A DNA stretch of 64,000 nt. Origin: Gordonia bronchialis DSM 43247. Lineage in GTDB: Bacteria > Actinomycetota > Actinomycetes > Mycobacteriales > Mycobacteriaceae. The first letter of the stretch is position 1. Every line of letters begins with the position of its first letter. This document shows positions 1 to 8,701 of the stretch, in pieces. The notes below the pieces were generated by a model. That model saw nothing but the letters and a program-made list of their open reading frames with translations, did no database searches and was not told where the DNA came from. The position numbers and the translations under genes are program-made. Where the stretch lies: contig NC_013441.1 in the NCBI RefSeq assembly GCF_000024785.1, positions 2,852,001-2,916,000 of the forward strand. Direction: 5' to 3'.

Positions 1-542
1 GCGACCACGCGAGTATGACGGCACGGCCCGATTCTCCGCGGCTATCGGCTCCGTCCGAGTCCAAGGCAACGTTCGTCGAATTCCTGGACTTCGAATGCGA
101 GGGGTGTGGGGCGGCGTACCCGGCGGTGGAGCAGCTACGCCAAACATACGGGGATCAGGTCACTTTCGTGGTTCGCTACTTCCCCCTTCCCGGGCACTTC
201 AACGCTGACCGCGCAGCCCGGGCCGTGGCTGCGGCAGCCGAACAAGGCCAGTTCGAACCGATGTACCGCAAGATGTTCGTCACGCAACGCAGCTGGGGTG
301 AGCAGAGGGTACCGCTGGACGATCTGTTCTTCTCCTATGCCCAGGAGCTGGGCCTGAACATGGAGCGATTCGCCGCGGCCTACGACTCGCAGGCGACCCG
401 GGAGCTCATAGACCGCGATGTCGCTGACGGCAAAGCGCTGGGTGTCACCGGCACCCCGACGTTTTTCATCAACGACGAACGCATTACGCCCGAAGGTTAT
501 GACAATCTGAGCTCTGCGCTCGAATCCGCGATACGGCAGTGA
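1..542 (+). CDS. DsbA-like thiol:disulfide oxidoreductase (5' end outside window)
   Basis: Thioredoxin-fold DsbA family protein that probably acts outside the membrane on protein disulfides. The active-site motif CEGC lies in the context FLDFECEGCGAAYPAVEQL, and the cis-Pro region reads TGTPTFFIND near the C-terminus, as in DsbA/DSBA-like proteins. The frame is open from the window edge through the ATG at 15, and homologues normally carry an N-terminal membrane anchor before this domain, so the true start is probably upstream. The stop overlaps the GTG of the VKOR gene by 4 bases, so the two are translationally coupled. VKOR would reoxidise this protein. Confidence 0.88.
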   Translation, partial: DHASMTARPDSPRLSAPSESKATFVEFLDFECEGCGAAYPAVEQLRQTYGDQVTFVVRYFPLPGHFNADRAARAVAAAAEQGQFEPMYRKMFVTQRSWGEQRVPLDDLFFSYAQELGLNMERFAAAYDSQATRELIDRDVADGKALGVTGTPTFFINDERITPEGYDNLSSALESAIRQ

Positions 543-1171
543 CTACCCCGCAGCGGCAAGCCTTAATGCCCTCAGTCTCGGCGCCGGATGCGCTTCCAGT
601 TTTCCCGCGGCTGCTCGCGTGGATTCTTGCGGTCTGCGGAGGTGTCGGGCTTGCCGCTGCGTTCACACTGACGGTCGAAAAGTTCGAACTGGGAACCAAT
701 CCGGAATACACGCCGACCTGCAGTATCAACCCGATCGTCAATTGTGGATCGGTGATGGACACCCCCCAGGCAGTCGTCTTCGGGTTTCCCAACTCACTGC
801 TCGGAATCGTGGGGTTTACAGCTCTACTCGCTGTCGCCGTCCTGATGGGGCGTCGGCCGGCGCCCTGGGTCATGATCGGACTGCAGATCGGACTGACGAG
901 TGCGTTGGTGTTCGTTCATTGGCTGATTTTTCAGAGTCTGTACCGAATCAATGCTCTCTGCCCGTACTGCATGGCCGTGTGGGTGGTTGTCGTGGTTGCC
1001 TTTTGGTATGTGAGCCTGCGCAATGCCGACTATTTTTGCCCGCCGGGGAGAGCACGGCGAGCCCTTGAGGTCGCCTTCACGGTGCACACCGTAGTACCGC
1101 TGGTGTGGGTGATGGCAGTGCTCTCCCTGATCGTCGAACGCTTCTGGTGGTACTGGTCGACGTTGGTGTGA
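539..1171 (+). CDS. Vitamin K epoxide reductase (VKOR) family protein
   Basis: Integral membrane quinone-linked oxidase that regenerates oxidised DsbA-type partners. It has 210 residues and starts at GTG, overlapping the upstream dsbA-like stop. Visible VKOR features are several hydrophobic segments, a loop cysteine pair (TCSINP...NCGSVMDT) and the redox motif CPYC in ALCPYCMAVW. Pairing of VKOR and DsbA is the usual actinobacterial oxidative-folding arrangement. It converges on the disrupted CDF gene. The 103 bases between them (1172-1274) show no convincing terminator. Confidence 0.93.
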   Translation: MTTPQRQALMPSVSAPDALPVFPRLLAWILAVCGGVGLAAAFTLTVEKFELGTNPEYTPTCSINPIVNCGSVMDTPQAVVFGFPNSLLGIVGFTALLAVAVLMGRRPAPWVMIGLQIGLTSALVFVHWLIFQSLYRINALCPYCMAVWVVVVVAFWYVSLRNADYFCPPGRARRALEVAFTVHTVVPLVWVMAVLSLIVERFWWYWSTLV

Positions 1172-1274
1172 CCGTGGTCCGGCGCCAGGGGTGAGGCACC
1201 GCGTCTCCCGCGCAACATTCTTGCTCTCGTGCGCAGGCCGAAGGTGCCCGTGGGGTGACGCCGATGCGACGCCC

Positions 1275-1851
1275 TCATGGATGATGGGTGGCCAACGCTT
1301 CTTCCTGGTGGCGCTGGGCGCTGGTCTCGAGCTGGAAGGTGGAGTGCTCGAACGAAATGGCGAAGTGGGTCGCCACGCACGTCCGGATGTCATTTAAGAT
1401 GGTGGGGGCGTGGCCGTCCTGGAAGCAGTCGTCATCGACCACGACGTGAGCGCTGATGATCGGTAGACCGGTGGCCACTGTCGATGCGTGGAGGTCGTGC
1501 ACGTCCTGCACACGATCCATCTCGAGAATGTGGGCCCTGACGTCGTCCAGATCGATCTCTTTGGGCGTGAATTCCATCAGCACTCGGGTCGTTTCTGCCA
1601 TGAGTTTGAGGGCGCGGGGTGCGATGAGTAGCGCGATGAACAGCCCGGCCAGCGCGTCGGCTCGTTGGAAACCGGTGGTAGCGATGACGATCGCGGCGAC
1701 GATCACCCCCAGTGATCCCAGTGCGTCGTTGAGGACCTCCAGAAACGCCGCTCGCATGTTGAAGTTGGCGCCTCGTCCCGAGGCGAGCACGAGCATGGCG
1801 ACGATGTTTGCCACGAGCCCGATCACTCCGAAGAGCAGCAGCTCGGTCGAG
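1275..1851 (-). pseudogene. Cation diffusion facilitator, 3' half (interrupted by IS21)
   Basis: C-terminal part of a CDF (CzcD/ZitB type) divalent-metal exporter: late transmembrane helices (FGVIGLVANIVAML, conserved NMRAAFLEVLNDALGSLGV) followed by the cytoplasmic metal-binding domain (DVHDLHASTV, ISAHVVVDDD, HSTFQLE). Reading upstream, the frame runs to the target duplication at 1846-1851 and then meets the IS21 end. Joining codon TCG-AC from the 5' half (8702) to C at 1845 restores ...EVPST-ELLLFGV... in frame, giving a gene of 314 codons with its stop at 1275. Without excision of the insert no full transporter is made. Confidence 0.95.
1846..1851. repeat. Target-site duplication, left copy (GTCGAG)
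   Basis: GTCGAG directly abuts the IS21-type end TGTCAACGGCCA. The same hexamer abuts the other end at 8702-8707. One copy is needed to restore the CDF reading frame, so it is a duplication rather than chance. Confidence 0.93.
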
Positions 1852-1917
1852 TGTCAACGGCCAGTTTGATGTCCCCGCTGGTGGCCAGGTAAAAGTCCCC
1901 ACCCTGTGCGGGATGTT
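1852..1917. repeat. IS21 left terminal repeats
   Basis: Beyond the outermost 12 bases there are further copies of a TGGCCA...GTCCCC module (CGGCCAG-TTTGAT-GTCCCC, then TGGCCAGG-TAAAA-GTCCCC). IS21 elements carry multiple such IstA-binding repeats at each end. The matching right-end set is at 8633-8701. Confidence 0.8.
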
Positions 1918-2706
1918 CTAGGTGGGTGGTACCTCCGTTCGGTGTGTCATGCGGTAGGAGTCGCCGTCAGTGATGACGATGGTGGCGTGGTGCAGTAGCC
2001 GGTCGAGGATGCTGGCGGCGGTGGTGTGTTCGGGCAGGAATCGTCCCCATTGCTCGAAGGGCCAGTGACTGGCTATCGCCAGTGAGCGGCGTTCGTAGGC
2101 GCCGGCGACGAGCCGAAAGAGCAGTTGGGTGCCGGTGTCGTCGAGCGGGGCGAATCCGATCTCGTCGAGAATGAGCAGATCTTGGCGCAGCAGGGTGTCG
2201 ATGGTTTTGCCGACGGTGTTGTCGGCCAGCCCGCGATACAGGGTCTCCACGAGGTCGGCGGCGGTGAAGTACCGCACTTTGTGCCCGGCGTGCACTGCGG
2301 CGATCCCCAGCCCGATCAGGGTGTGACTCTTACCCGTTCCGGCTGGGCCGATCAGGGCTAGGTTGTGTTGTGCTCGTATCCATTCCAGTGAGGACAGGTA
2401 TTCGAAGGTGTTGGCCGGGATGGAAGATGCGGCCACGTCGAACGATTCCAGGGTTTTGGTGACCGGGAACCCGGCAGCTTTGAGTCGGTTGCGGATGTTG
2501 GAGGCATCACGGGCGGCGATCTCGGTTTCCACCAGGGTCCGCAGCACTTCTTCGGGTGTCCACCGCTGGGTTTTCGCGGTGAGCAGCACCTCGGGGGCGC
2601 TGCGGCGGATCGAGGCCAGTTTCAATCGGCGTAGCGCGTGGTCGAGGTCGGCCGGTAGTGGCGGAACTGTTTGGGTTGTAACTGGTTTCGATGTTGTGTT
2701 GGTCAT
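1918..2706 (-). CDS. istB: IstB, IS21-family AAA+ helper ATPase
   Basis: ATP-binding partner of the IstA transposase, used for target choice and transposition. It has 262 residues, with Walker A GPAGTGKS, Walker B LLILDEIGF and the IstB C-terminal pattern TAASILDRLLHHATIVITDG. The ATG at 2706 overlaps the istA stop (ATGA), the standard IS21 coupling. A longer in-frame extension to 3012 runs into istA and IS3 DNA and is not used. The gene itself is intact. Confidence 0.95.
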   Translation of the reverse strand: MTNTTSKPVTTQTVPPLPADLDHALRRLKLASIRRSAPEVLLTAKTQRWTPEEVLRTLVETEIAARDASNIRNRLKAAGFPVTKTLESFDVAASSIPANTFEYLSSLEWIRAQHNLALIGPAGTGKSHTLIGLGIAAVHAGHKVRYFTAADLVETLYRGLADNTVGKTIDTLLRQDLLILDEIGFAPLDDTGTQLLFRLVAGAYERRSLAIASHWPFEQWGRFLPEHTTAASILDRLLHHATIVITDGDSYRMTHRTEVPPT

Positions 2707-2859
2707 GACACCTCTTTGTCGCCGGCGCCGAGCTTGTAGGCATCCAGCGAGCGGGTGGGCGCGGTAGGCAGGTGGCCCAGCAATGCTGTGCCGGCCGGTC
2801 GCGGGTTGGGGGTGCCGGCTCCGGCATCGAGGATCGAGCGCACATCGGCGGCCTTGAAC
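2703..2859 (-). pseudogene. istA: istA 3' end (separated from 5' part by IS3)
   Basis: Encodes the last roughly 50 residues of IstA: KAADVRSILDAGAGTPNPRP ... PTRSLDAYKLGAGDKEVS, a tail typical of IS21 transposases next to istB. The frame joins exactly to the 5' portion after removal of 2860-7179 and one copy of the AAC duplication: CGG CGG TT-C AAG GCC reads R-R-F-K-A. The stop overlaps the istB ATG. Confidence 0.93.
2857..2859. repeat. 3-bp target duplication of the IS3 insertion, left copy (AAC)
   Basis: AAC at 2857-2859 is repeated at 7180-7182 around the IS3 ends. A 3-bp duplication is usual for IS3, and one copy restores the istA frame. Confidence 0.88.
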
Positions 2860-2911
2860 TGAACCGCCCCGGGTTCGTCGGAGGCTCTCGAACCTGTGAA
2901 GGATGGAGAGC

Positions 2912-3229
2912 ATGGCAGCACCTCGGAAGTACAGCATTGAGCTGAAGGAGCGAGCGACGCGGATGGCGGTGGAAGCCCGCAAGGACCCGGCCACACGGCC
3001 GGGAGCGTTCAAACGGATCGGCGATCAACTCGGTGTGCACCCGGAGGCGCTACGCACCTGGGTCAAGCAAGCCGAAATCGATGGCGGGCAGCGGCCGGGG
3101 ACCACGAGCAGCGATTCCGAGCGGATCGCGCAGCTCGAGCGGGAGAACCGCGAGCTGCGGCGGGCGAACACGATCTTGAAGCAGGCGTCGGCTTTTTTTG
3201 CCGCGGAGATCGACCGCCCACAGCGTTGA
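2912..3229 (+). CDS. IS3 OrfA (HTH, leucine-zipper transposase subunit)
   Basis: DNA-binding half of the IS3 transposase, 105 residues. It has an N-terminal helix-turn-helix (SIELKERATRM ... IGDQLGVHPEALRTWVKQAE) and a C-terminal zipper with regular leucines (IAQLERENRELRRANTILK). The ATG at 2912 is preferred because AAGGA lies 8-9 bases upstream; an ATG at 2903 is also in frame. The stop overlaps the start of orfB, and a T7 slip tract lies near the 3' end. Confidence 0.9.
   Translation: MAAPRKYSIELKERATRMAVEARKDPATRPGAFKRIGDQLGVHPEALRTWVKQAEIDGGQRPGTTSSDSERIAQLERENRELRRANTILKQASAFFAAEIDRPQR
3193..3199 (+). other. Probable -1 frameshift slip tract (T7)
   Basis: Seven T residues in GGCTTTTTTTGCC lie 30 bases before the orfA stop, and the -1 frame continues open into orfB. 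IS3 elements make the OrfAB transposase by programmed -1 slippage at such tracts. Function here is inferred from position. Confidence 0.6.
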
Positions 3230-4062
3230 TCGTGGAGTTCGTCGCCGCTTCTCGCGACGAACACGGAGTCGATCCGATCTGCGCGGCCCTACGCGACACG
3301 GCCGCCCAGATCGCTCCGTCCACGGTACGAGCCCACCTGAGTGCGAACAAGACCGAGGCGCCACGCACGGTGCGTGACCGGGAGATGCTCGGCGAGATCC
3401 GCACCGTGCACGCCGACAATCTCGGCGTCTACGGTGCCCGCAAGGTCCACGCCGAACTACGCAGGAAGGGTATCGACGTGGCGCGCTGCACTGTCGAACG
3501 ATTGATGAAAGCCGATGGACTGCAAGGGATACCGAGGTTGAAGACACGCAGGACCACCCGCAGCGATGGCGCCGAAACCCCGCAACCGGCCGACCGAGTC
3601 GGCCGGCAGTTCACCGCCGAGGCGCCGAACACCTTGTGGGTGGCGGACCTGACCTACATCCGCACCCACTCCGGGTGGGTGTACGCGGCGTTCATTCTCG
3701 ACGTGTACTCGCGCGTGGTCGTCGGCTGGCAGGTCTCGACCACGATGCACACCGACCTCGCGTTGGATGCCTTGGACATGGGCTTGTGGGCGCGTTCGCG
3801 TGCCGGTCAGGATGTGGCCGGGCTGATTCACCACTCGGACCGCGGAGTGCAGTATCGAGCGATTCGTTACACCGAGCGTCTCGCCGAGGCTGACGCGGTG
3901 ACTTCTGTTGGCTCCAAGGGTGATTCGTATGACAACGCGATGGCCGAGGCGTTCAACTCGTTGTTCAAGGCGGAATGTATCCGTAACCCGATCATGCGCC
4001 CGAAGAGCGGGTGGGGCGGTGTCGGCGACGTCGAGATCGCGGTCGCCGAGTACATCGACTGG
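3226..4062 (+). pseudogene. IS3 OrfB (DDE transposase), 5' part
   Basis: Catalytic domain of the IS3 transposase. The HTH_21-like region is followed by the rve core with the DDE acids visible: WVADLTYI (D), HHSDRGVQY (D) and NAMAEAFNSLFKAE (E). The family sequence stops at AEYIDW (TGG at 4060-4062), where the Tn554-like unit begins. The continuation FNHRRLHGEIG is at 7018. The TTG at 3226 is only a nominal start, since the product is normally an OrfAB fusion. Confidence 0.92.
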
Positions 4063-4138
4063 TCACGATATGCAGGTGATCTCGGCGTGTCTGCTGGTGA
4101 TAGCTACAGGGCAGGCGGACCCTCGACTCGGGAGGTGC

Positions 4139-5161
4139 GTGGTGTTCGATCCCTGTCTGGTGCGCGGCGCAAGTACCGGCGGCCGAATGGTGTCACTCGG
4201 GCACGAGTTGGTTGACGACTATCTCGAATTGGTTGCCACGCGGGCGCGACCGAACACAGTCCTGGCGACCGCCTACGACCTGAAGGTGTTCTTCGAGGTC
4301 GTCGACCGAGAACCCGAGAAGGTCAGCGTCGATGACGTGCTCGACTTCCTCAAGCAGCAGCGTCAGCCGCGTCGGGGTGCGACGGTCGTACGCATCGAGG
4401 ACGGCGAGCAGGGATTGTCGGCGCGCACCATCAAGCGCCGGTTGTCCAGCATCGCCGGGCTCTACGAGTATCTGCGAATCCGTGGTGTCGTGACGGCGAA
4501 TCCCGTGCCGCGAGGACTAGCGACTCGGAGTCCGGGCCGGGCAGTGCGGGGAGTTCCGTTGATCCGGGCGCCGCGGACGTTGCCACGGGTGCTCGATCCC
4601 GCGCAAGCCGACGCATTCGTCGCGTCATTGCGCACGGACCGTGACCGGGCCATGGTGGCCGCGATGCTGCTCGGCGGTCTGCGACGCTGCGAAGTCCTCG
4701 GACTCGGGTTGAACGATCTCAATCCTGGTGAAAGACGGGTGTTTATCGCCGAAGGAAAGGGCGGGCATCAGCGAATCGTGCCGATCTCGACACGCTTCTT
4801 CACCGCGGTCACCGACTATCTGAATCGGGAGCGTCCACAGGATACGGCCACCGATCGCCTGTTCGTCGTGCTCAAGGGTCCCCGTCGCGGGCAACCACTC
4901 AGCGCCGCCGGACTCGACGAGATCATCGCCGGCGCGCGGCGCCGTGCAGGCATCGAGCAGCTGACGTGCCATCAGTTGCGGCACACCTGTTTTACCCGGC
5001 TACGCGAGGCCGGGATGGCGTTGGAAGCCATCCAGTCCCAGGCTGGCCACCGCTCGATCGAGTCGACTCGGATCTACCTACACCTGGCCAACGACTGGCT
5101 CGCCAGCGAGTACCGACGAGCAATGGAAGCCATTGATGCCCAGAACCTTTCGGAGCAATGA
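4139..5161 (+). CDS. Tyrosine recombinase, Tn554 TnpA-like
   Basis: Site-specific recombinase of 340 residues. The N-terminal SAM-like DNA-binding domain (LVDDYLELVATRARPN...) is followed by the catalytic domain with R in GGLRRCEVLGL, HxxR in HQLRHTCFTRL, H in AGHRSIES and nucleophile Y in TRIYLHL. Start GTG at 4139 (GTG-GTG-TTC-GAT) has GGAGG 4-8 bases upstream. The longer frame back to 3908 overlaps orfB and is not credible. The stop overlaps the next recombinase ATG (ATGA), so the two are made together. Confidence 0.92.
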   Translation: MVFDPCLVRGASTGGRMVSLGHELVDDYLELVATRARPNTVLATAYDLKVFFEVVDREPEKVSVDDVLDFLKQQRQPRRGATVVRIEDGEQGLSARTIKRRLSSIAGLYEYLRIRGVVTANPVPRGLATRSPGRAVRGVPLIRAPRTLPRVLDPAQADAFVASLRTDRDRAMVAAMLLGGLRRCEVLGLGLNDLNPGERRVFIAEGKGGHQRIVPISTRFFTAVTDYLNRERPQDTATDRLFVVLKGPRRGQPLSAAGLDEIIAGARRRAGIEQLTCHQLRHTCFTRLREAGMALEAIQSQAGHRSIESTRIYLHLANDWLASEYRRAMEAIDAQNLSEQ

Positions 5162-6987
5162 TGGCCGCGGCCGCCGATTTGTCCGGCAACGACGCACACA
5201 TCGTCGCCAGCTACCTCGCGGCGATGCGCGCGGCAGGACTCAAGACCGGGCGCTCCACGACACAGGCAGCCGAAACCTGCCAGAGGCGAGTGAGTCGCGC
5301 CGGCGGCTGGCATTGCTTGACCTCGCCGCAGCGGCTCGAGGTCGTCGGGAAAGCGCGCTCATTCGCGTCCTGGCTGATGGTCACCGGGCAGCTGCGTGCC
5401 GATGCCGAGTTGATCAGCTCGCTGAATCTGCATCTGGGATACGCCGCACGTTCCCACTGCCCGCAGGACTACCGCTGGTTTCTCGAGGCGTGCGAGACAG
5501 TCGAGATCAGCGGCTCGCGGATCACCGGCCAGTGGAATCTACTGGCCAAGATCTCCGCGATGACCGCGACTCCTCCTGCCGCAGTGGGTGATACAGAGTT
5601 CTTCCCGGCTCGCGAAGCGCTCCTGGCGAGCTACCGGATGCGGGGACTGCCCGAGGCCGGCCGCAACCTCGCGGGTATGTTCAACCAGCTCCAGCTGACC
5701 CTGTTCCATGCCGAGAAACTGTCCACCTGGCGGCGCCCGTCGAACCATCAGCCAGTCGCGACGACCGGTTGGGCGACGATCACACACGGTTACGCGACCA
5801 CCGCTCGCCGCTACATCGAGCAGGTCACCCTGAGCCTGCGACCCAATACGGTCACCGGCATCGAACACGACCTGCGGCGCTTCGGTTCGTGGTTGACCGA
5901 CACCCACCCACAGATCGCGAATTGCGCTGAGCTGCAACGCGTTCACATCGAGGAGTTCAAGAAGTGGCTGTCCACCACACCCACCCCACGTACCGGGAAA
6001 CCGTTGAACCGGGTCAGCATCAAGAACGCTCTGATCAACCTGCATTGCTTCTTCGACCGGATCACCGACTGGGACTACCCGAACGCACCGGTGCGTCCGC
6101 TGGTCTTCATCGGGGACCTACCGATCATCGACAAGCCACTGCCCAGATTCCTTGACGACGGGGCCGCCACCAAACTTCTCCGCGCCGCCCGCGCAGATAC
6201 CGACCCCCTGTCCCGTCTGATCGTCGAATTACTCGCCCGCACAGGCATCCGCATTAGCGAACTACTCGGACTGACCACCGATGCCGTGGTCCAGATCGGC
6301 ACAGCCTTCTGGCTACGAATCCCATTGGGCAAGATGCACAATGACCGCTACATACCACTACACCCCCAACTCAAAGAACTCCTCGACGACTGGATCGACA
6401 ACCACCGTCCCACCGGCATCCGCACCAGCCGGCTGCTCGTTGAGAACCACCGCCCGATCACCAGCCACCGAGTGACGGCCGCGCTCGACCGGCACGCCGA
6501 AGCCGCCGGGATCGGACATGTCACCGCTCACCAACTGCGCCACACCCTCGCGACCCAGGCCATCAACCGGGGCATGTCGCTCGACGCCATCGCCGCTCTG
6601 CTCGGCCACAAAACGCTCGCCATGACCATGGTCTACGCCCGCATCGCCGACAGGACAGTGGCCGAGCAGTACTTCTCCGTCACCGAAAAGGTCGAAGCAC
6701 TCTACGACCAGCCGCCACACCTTCCCGACACCGACGAAGGCTCCGAGATGCGCAAGCTCCGCGCCGAAATGCACCGCCGCATGCTCGGCAACGGATACTG
6801 TGCCCGGCCCGTCGACATGGACTGCCACTTCGAATCGATCTGCGAATCCTGCAGCTTCTTCGTCACCACCATCGAGTTCCGTCCCACCCTCCAAGCCCAA
6901 CGCGACGACGCCGCACACAAGGGCCAAGTTGGCCGAGCCAAGGTCTTCGACGGACTCCTCGAACGACTCGACACCGACGCCTCATGA
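5158..6987 (+). CDS. Tyrosine recombinase, Tn554 TnpB-like, with Cys-rich tail
   Basis: Second recombinase, 609 residues, close to the size of Tn554 TnpB. A long N-terminal part of about 200 residues precedes the SAM-like domain (YIEQVTLSLRPNTVTGIEH) and the catalytic domain: TGIRISELLGL (R), HQLRHTLATQA (HxxR), LGHKTLAMTMVYARI (H, Y). A C-terminal cysteine cluster (YCARPVDMDC...CESCSFF) could bind zinc. It starts at an ATG overlapping the first recombinase stop. Together the pair should be enough for integration and excision. Confidence 0.92.
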   Translation: MMAAAADLSGNDAHIVASYLAAMRAAGLKTGRSTTQAAETCQRRVSRAGGWHCLTSPQRLEVVGKARSFASWLMVTGQLRADAELISSLNLHLGYAARSHCPQDYRWFLEACETVEISGSRITGQWNLLAKISAMTATPPAAVGDTEFFPAREALLASYRMRGLPEAGRNLAGMFNQLQLTLFHAEKLSTWRRPSNHQPVATTGWATITHGYATTARRYIEQVTLSLRPNTVTGIEHDLRRFGSWLTDTHPQIANCAELQRVHIEEFKKWLSTTPTPRTGKPLNRVSIKNALINLHCFFDRITDWDYPNAPVRPLVFIGDLPIIDKPLPRFLDDGAATKLLRAARADTDPLSRLIVELLARTGIRISELLGLTTDAVVQIGTAFWLRIPLGKMHNDRYIPLHPQLKELLDDWIDNHRPTGIRTSRLLVENHRPITSHRVTAALDRHAEAAGIGHVTAHQLRHTLATQAINRGMSLDAIAALLGHKTLAMTMVYARIADRTVAEQYFSVTEKVEALYDQPPHLPDTDEGSEMRKLRAEMHRRMLGNGYCARPVDMDCHFESICESCSFFVTTIEFRPTLQAQRDDAAHKGQVGRAKVFDGLLERLDTDAS

Positions 6988-7017
6988 CCGGCTCTTGACG
7001 CCGATCACCCACATAAG

Positions 7018-7149
7018 TTCAACCACCGCCGTCTGCACGGCGAGATCGGACACGTCCCGCCGGTCGAGTACGAGGCCGCCTACTGGGCGGCCCACACGGT
7101 CACCAGCTACCGTGAGAACCCGGTCCCAGCAGAGGCCGGAACCAACTAA
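7018..7149 (+). pseudogene. IS3 OrfB, 3' end
   Basis: Encodes FNHRRLHGEIGHVPPVEYEA...WAAHTV... to TAA at 7147, the conserved C-terminus of IS3 OrfB (N.RRLHGEIG). It completes the frame left at 4062, giving about 322 residues when rejoined. It is followed 30 bases later by the right IS3 end. This fragment is too short and lacks a start, so it is only recognisable by family pattern. Confidence 0.9.
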
Positions 7150-7179
7150 CCGAGCCTCCAGCAAACCCGGGGCGATTCA

Positions 7180-8585
7180 AACCGCCGGAACGCCACCGCC
7201 CGGGTCAGGGCGGTGAGCACCTGCTCGCGGCCGTGGGAGGCGACTAGTCCGAGGATGTCATCGAGTTCACCGCCCAGGCGGGTATTACCGATCGCCGCAG
7301 CACCGACCAGGAACTGCTCAGCGACCTCACCGAGAGCGCAGAACTGTTTCTCTACCGCAGTTTTGGGTCGTGGTGCACGACTGGGCGGTGTGCGTGGCCC
7401 CCCGTAGTGGTCATCGTTGAGGACGACCTCACCAGGTGCGGCCAACACATGCTCGGCAACCACCTCACCCGAGGCGGGTTCGGCAATCAGGAGCCTTCCG
7501 CCGTCCTGGATGAGGGTGACGCTGGTGCCGATAAGCCGGTTGGGTACCGAGTAGCGGGCCGAGGCATACCGAATACAGGAAAGACGATCGACCTTACGAG
7601 TGACCGGTGGCGGACCGACCTGAGCACGCAGAGACGGCAACGCCGACAACACTTCTCGTTCCACATCGAGTTGCTCAGCAGGCACGCACAGCGTGTCGCT
7701 GTGGCGGCGGGTGTTGACCTCGACACACCAGTCCCGCGCGGCCCGGTTCGCTGCGTGCACATCCAGCTGCACGTCGTCACGACCAGCGGCGATCTTTGCT
7801 TCGGTCCACAACGGCTGCGCCAGATCCGACTGCGCGTACCCACACAGGTTTTCCACGATCCCTTTCGACTCCGGATCAGCGCCGTGGCAGAAATCCGGGG
7901 CGAACCCATAGTGGGTGGCAAACCGCACATACGTGGGCGTCGGTACGACGACGTTGGCGACGACTCCACCTTTGAGGCAGCCCATCCGATCAGCAAGTAC
8001 CTTGCTGGGTACTCCACCGATCTCCTCCAACGCTTCGGCGATGAATCCGAGTGTGGTGGTGGATGTTTCGTTGGTGGCGAACCGAACGAAACGCCACCGC
8101 GAGAACGCCAGCACCGCGCAGAACATGTGTAGCCCGCCGATCACAGCCCAATCGATGACCAGATAGTCACCGGGAGCCCACACTGCCGGACGACGCCCAC
8201 GATGATGATCACGGCGCCACTGTGTCTTCTCCTGGGCGACGAGACGACGGAAGTTACGGGCCGAGCCCTCAAAGCCCGCTGCACGTGCCACCGGCAGCAG
8301 ACGTTTGGCGGTGATCCGGCCGTGTGACCGCTCGACTCGCTCAGCGACCAACTCGGCGACCACATCGTAGTTGCGGGCCCGTTCCTTGCGATCGGGTGGC
8401 TGATCGTCGGCCTCGAACCGGTCGACCACACGTTTGACGGTCTTGTGGGTGGTGCCGCACACCTCGGCGGCGGCGCGATAGCTTCCGAGTTCTCGGTAAG
8501 CAGAAATGATGTCCATACGGTCCTTCGCAGACTTCAATGGAACTCCCAGGCGGTGATGGTGATCGGTTGGCACCTTCACCGTCAT
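7180..8585 (-). pseudogene. istA: istA 5' part, IS21 transposase
   Basis: IS21 transposase lacking its last roughly 50 residues. It has an N-terminal HTH (SYRAAAEVCGTTHKTVKRVV), then the rve domain with DYLVIDWAV (D), VLADRMG (D) and ESKGIVENL (E), and a beta-barrel-like C domain. The frame reaches the IS3 end at 7179 and runs into spurious residues and a stop at 7146. Rejoined to 2703-2856 it gives about 519 residues. The start is taken at 8585; its upstream region contains the right terminal repeats. Confidence 0.94.
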
Positions 8586-8632
8586 CGCCTGGGCCCTCAG
8601 TTCCGGGTCGACACGACGAACACAGGGTGGGG

Positions 8633-8701
8633 ACTTTTATCTGGCCACCAACGGGGACCTCGACCTGGCCACCAGTGGGGACTTTCTCATGGCCATCGAC
8701 A
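8633..8701. repeat. IS21 right terminal repeats
   Basis: Three tandem TGGCCAxxA/GGGGAC-type modules (ATCTGGCCACCAACGGGGAC, CTGGCCACCAGTGGGGAC, and the outer ATGGCCATCGACA) form the right end. They are inverted relative to those at 1852-1917, as expected for IstA-binding sites. Confidence 0.8.

Larger units (their letters stand above)
4063..7017 (+). mobile_element. Tn554-like unit of paired tyrosine recombinases inserted in IS3 orfB
   Basis: The insert of about 2955 bp separates ...EYIDW from FNHRRLHG... of OrfB. Near each edge are matching inverted sequences: left TATGCAGGTGATCTCGGCGT (from 4069) and right, reverse-complemented, TATGTGGGTGATCGGCGT (to about 7015). No target duplication is visible, as expected for tyrosine-recombinase transposition. 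It encodes only two overlapping recombinases (about 340 and 609 aa), matching TnpA/TnpB of Tn554, with no room for a tnpC and no passenger gene. The exact cut points are ambiguous by a few bases. Confidence 0.85.
2860..7179 (+). mobile_element. IS3-family element, itself interrupted
   Basis: The terminal inverted repeats match over about 27 bases with few mismatches. The left end reads TGAACCGCCCCGGGTTCG, followed by TCGGAGGCTC. The right end, reverse-complemented, reads TGAATCGCCCCGGGTTTG. The flanks carry a 3-bp AAC duplication inside istA. It holds orfA, and orfB in two parts. Without the Tn554-like insert it would be about 1365 bp, normal for IS3. Confidence 0.95.
1852..8701 (-). mobile_element. 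IS21-family element, carrying nested insertions
   Basis: The ends are imperfect inverted repeats, TGTCAACGGCCA at the left and TGTCGATGGCCA (reverse complement) at the right, 10 of 12 matching. They are flanked by the 6-bp duplication GTCGAG. It encodes istA and istB on the minus strand with an ATGA overlap. Total length is 6850 bp. Subtracting the 4320-bp IS3-type insert and one copy of its 3-bp duplication leaves 2527 bp, normal for IS21. Because istA is broken, autonomous movement is unlikely unless the inner elements leave or a relative supplies IstA. Confidence 0.95.

Noticed and set aside
2707..3012. N-terminal extension of IstB
   Set aside because: It covers the istA 3' end and the IS3 left end in a different frame; the ATGA overlap with istA fixes the start at 2706.
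3226..4215. Full-length 329-residue OrfB
   Set aside because: Residues after EYIDW come from the inserted recombinase unit; the true C-terminus is at 7018-7149.
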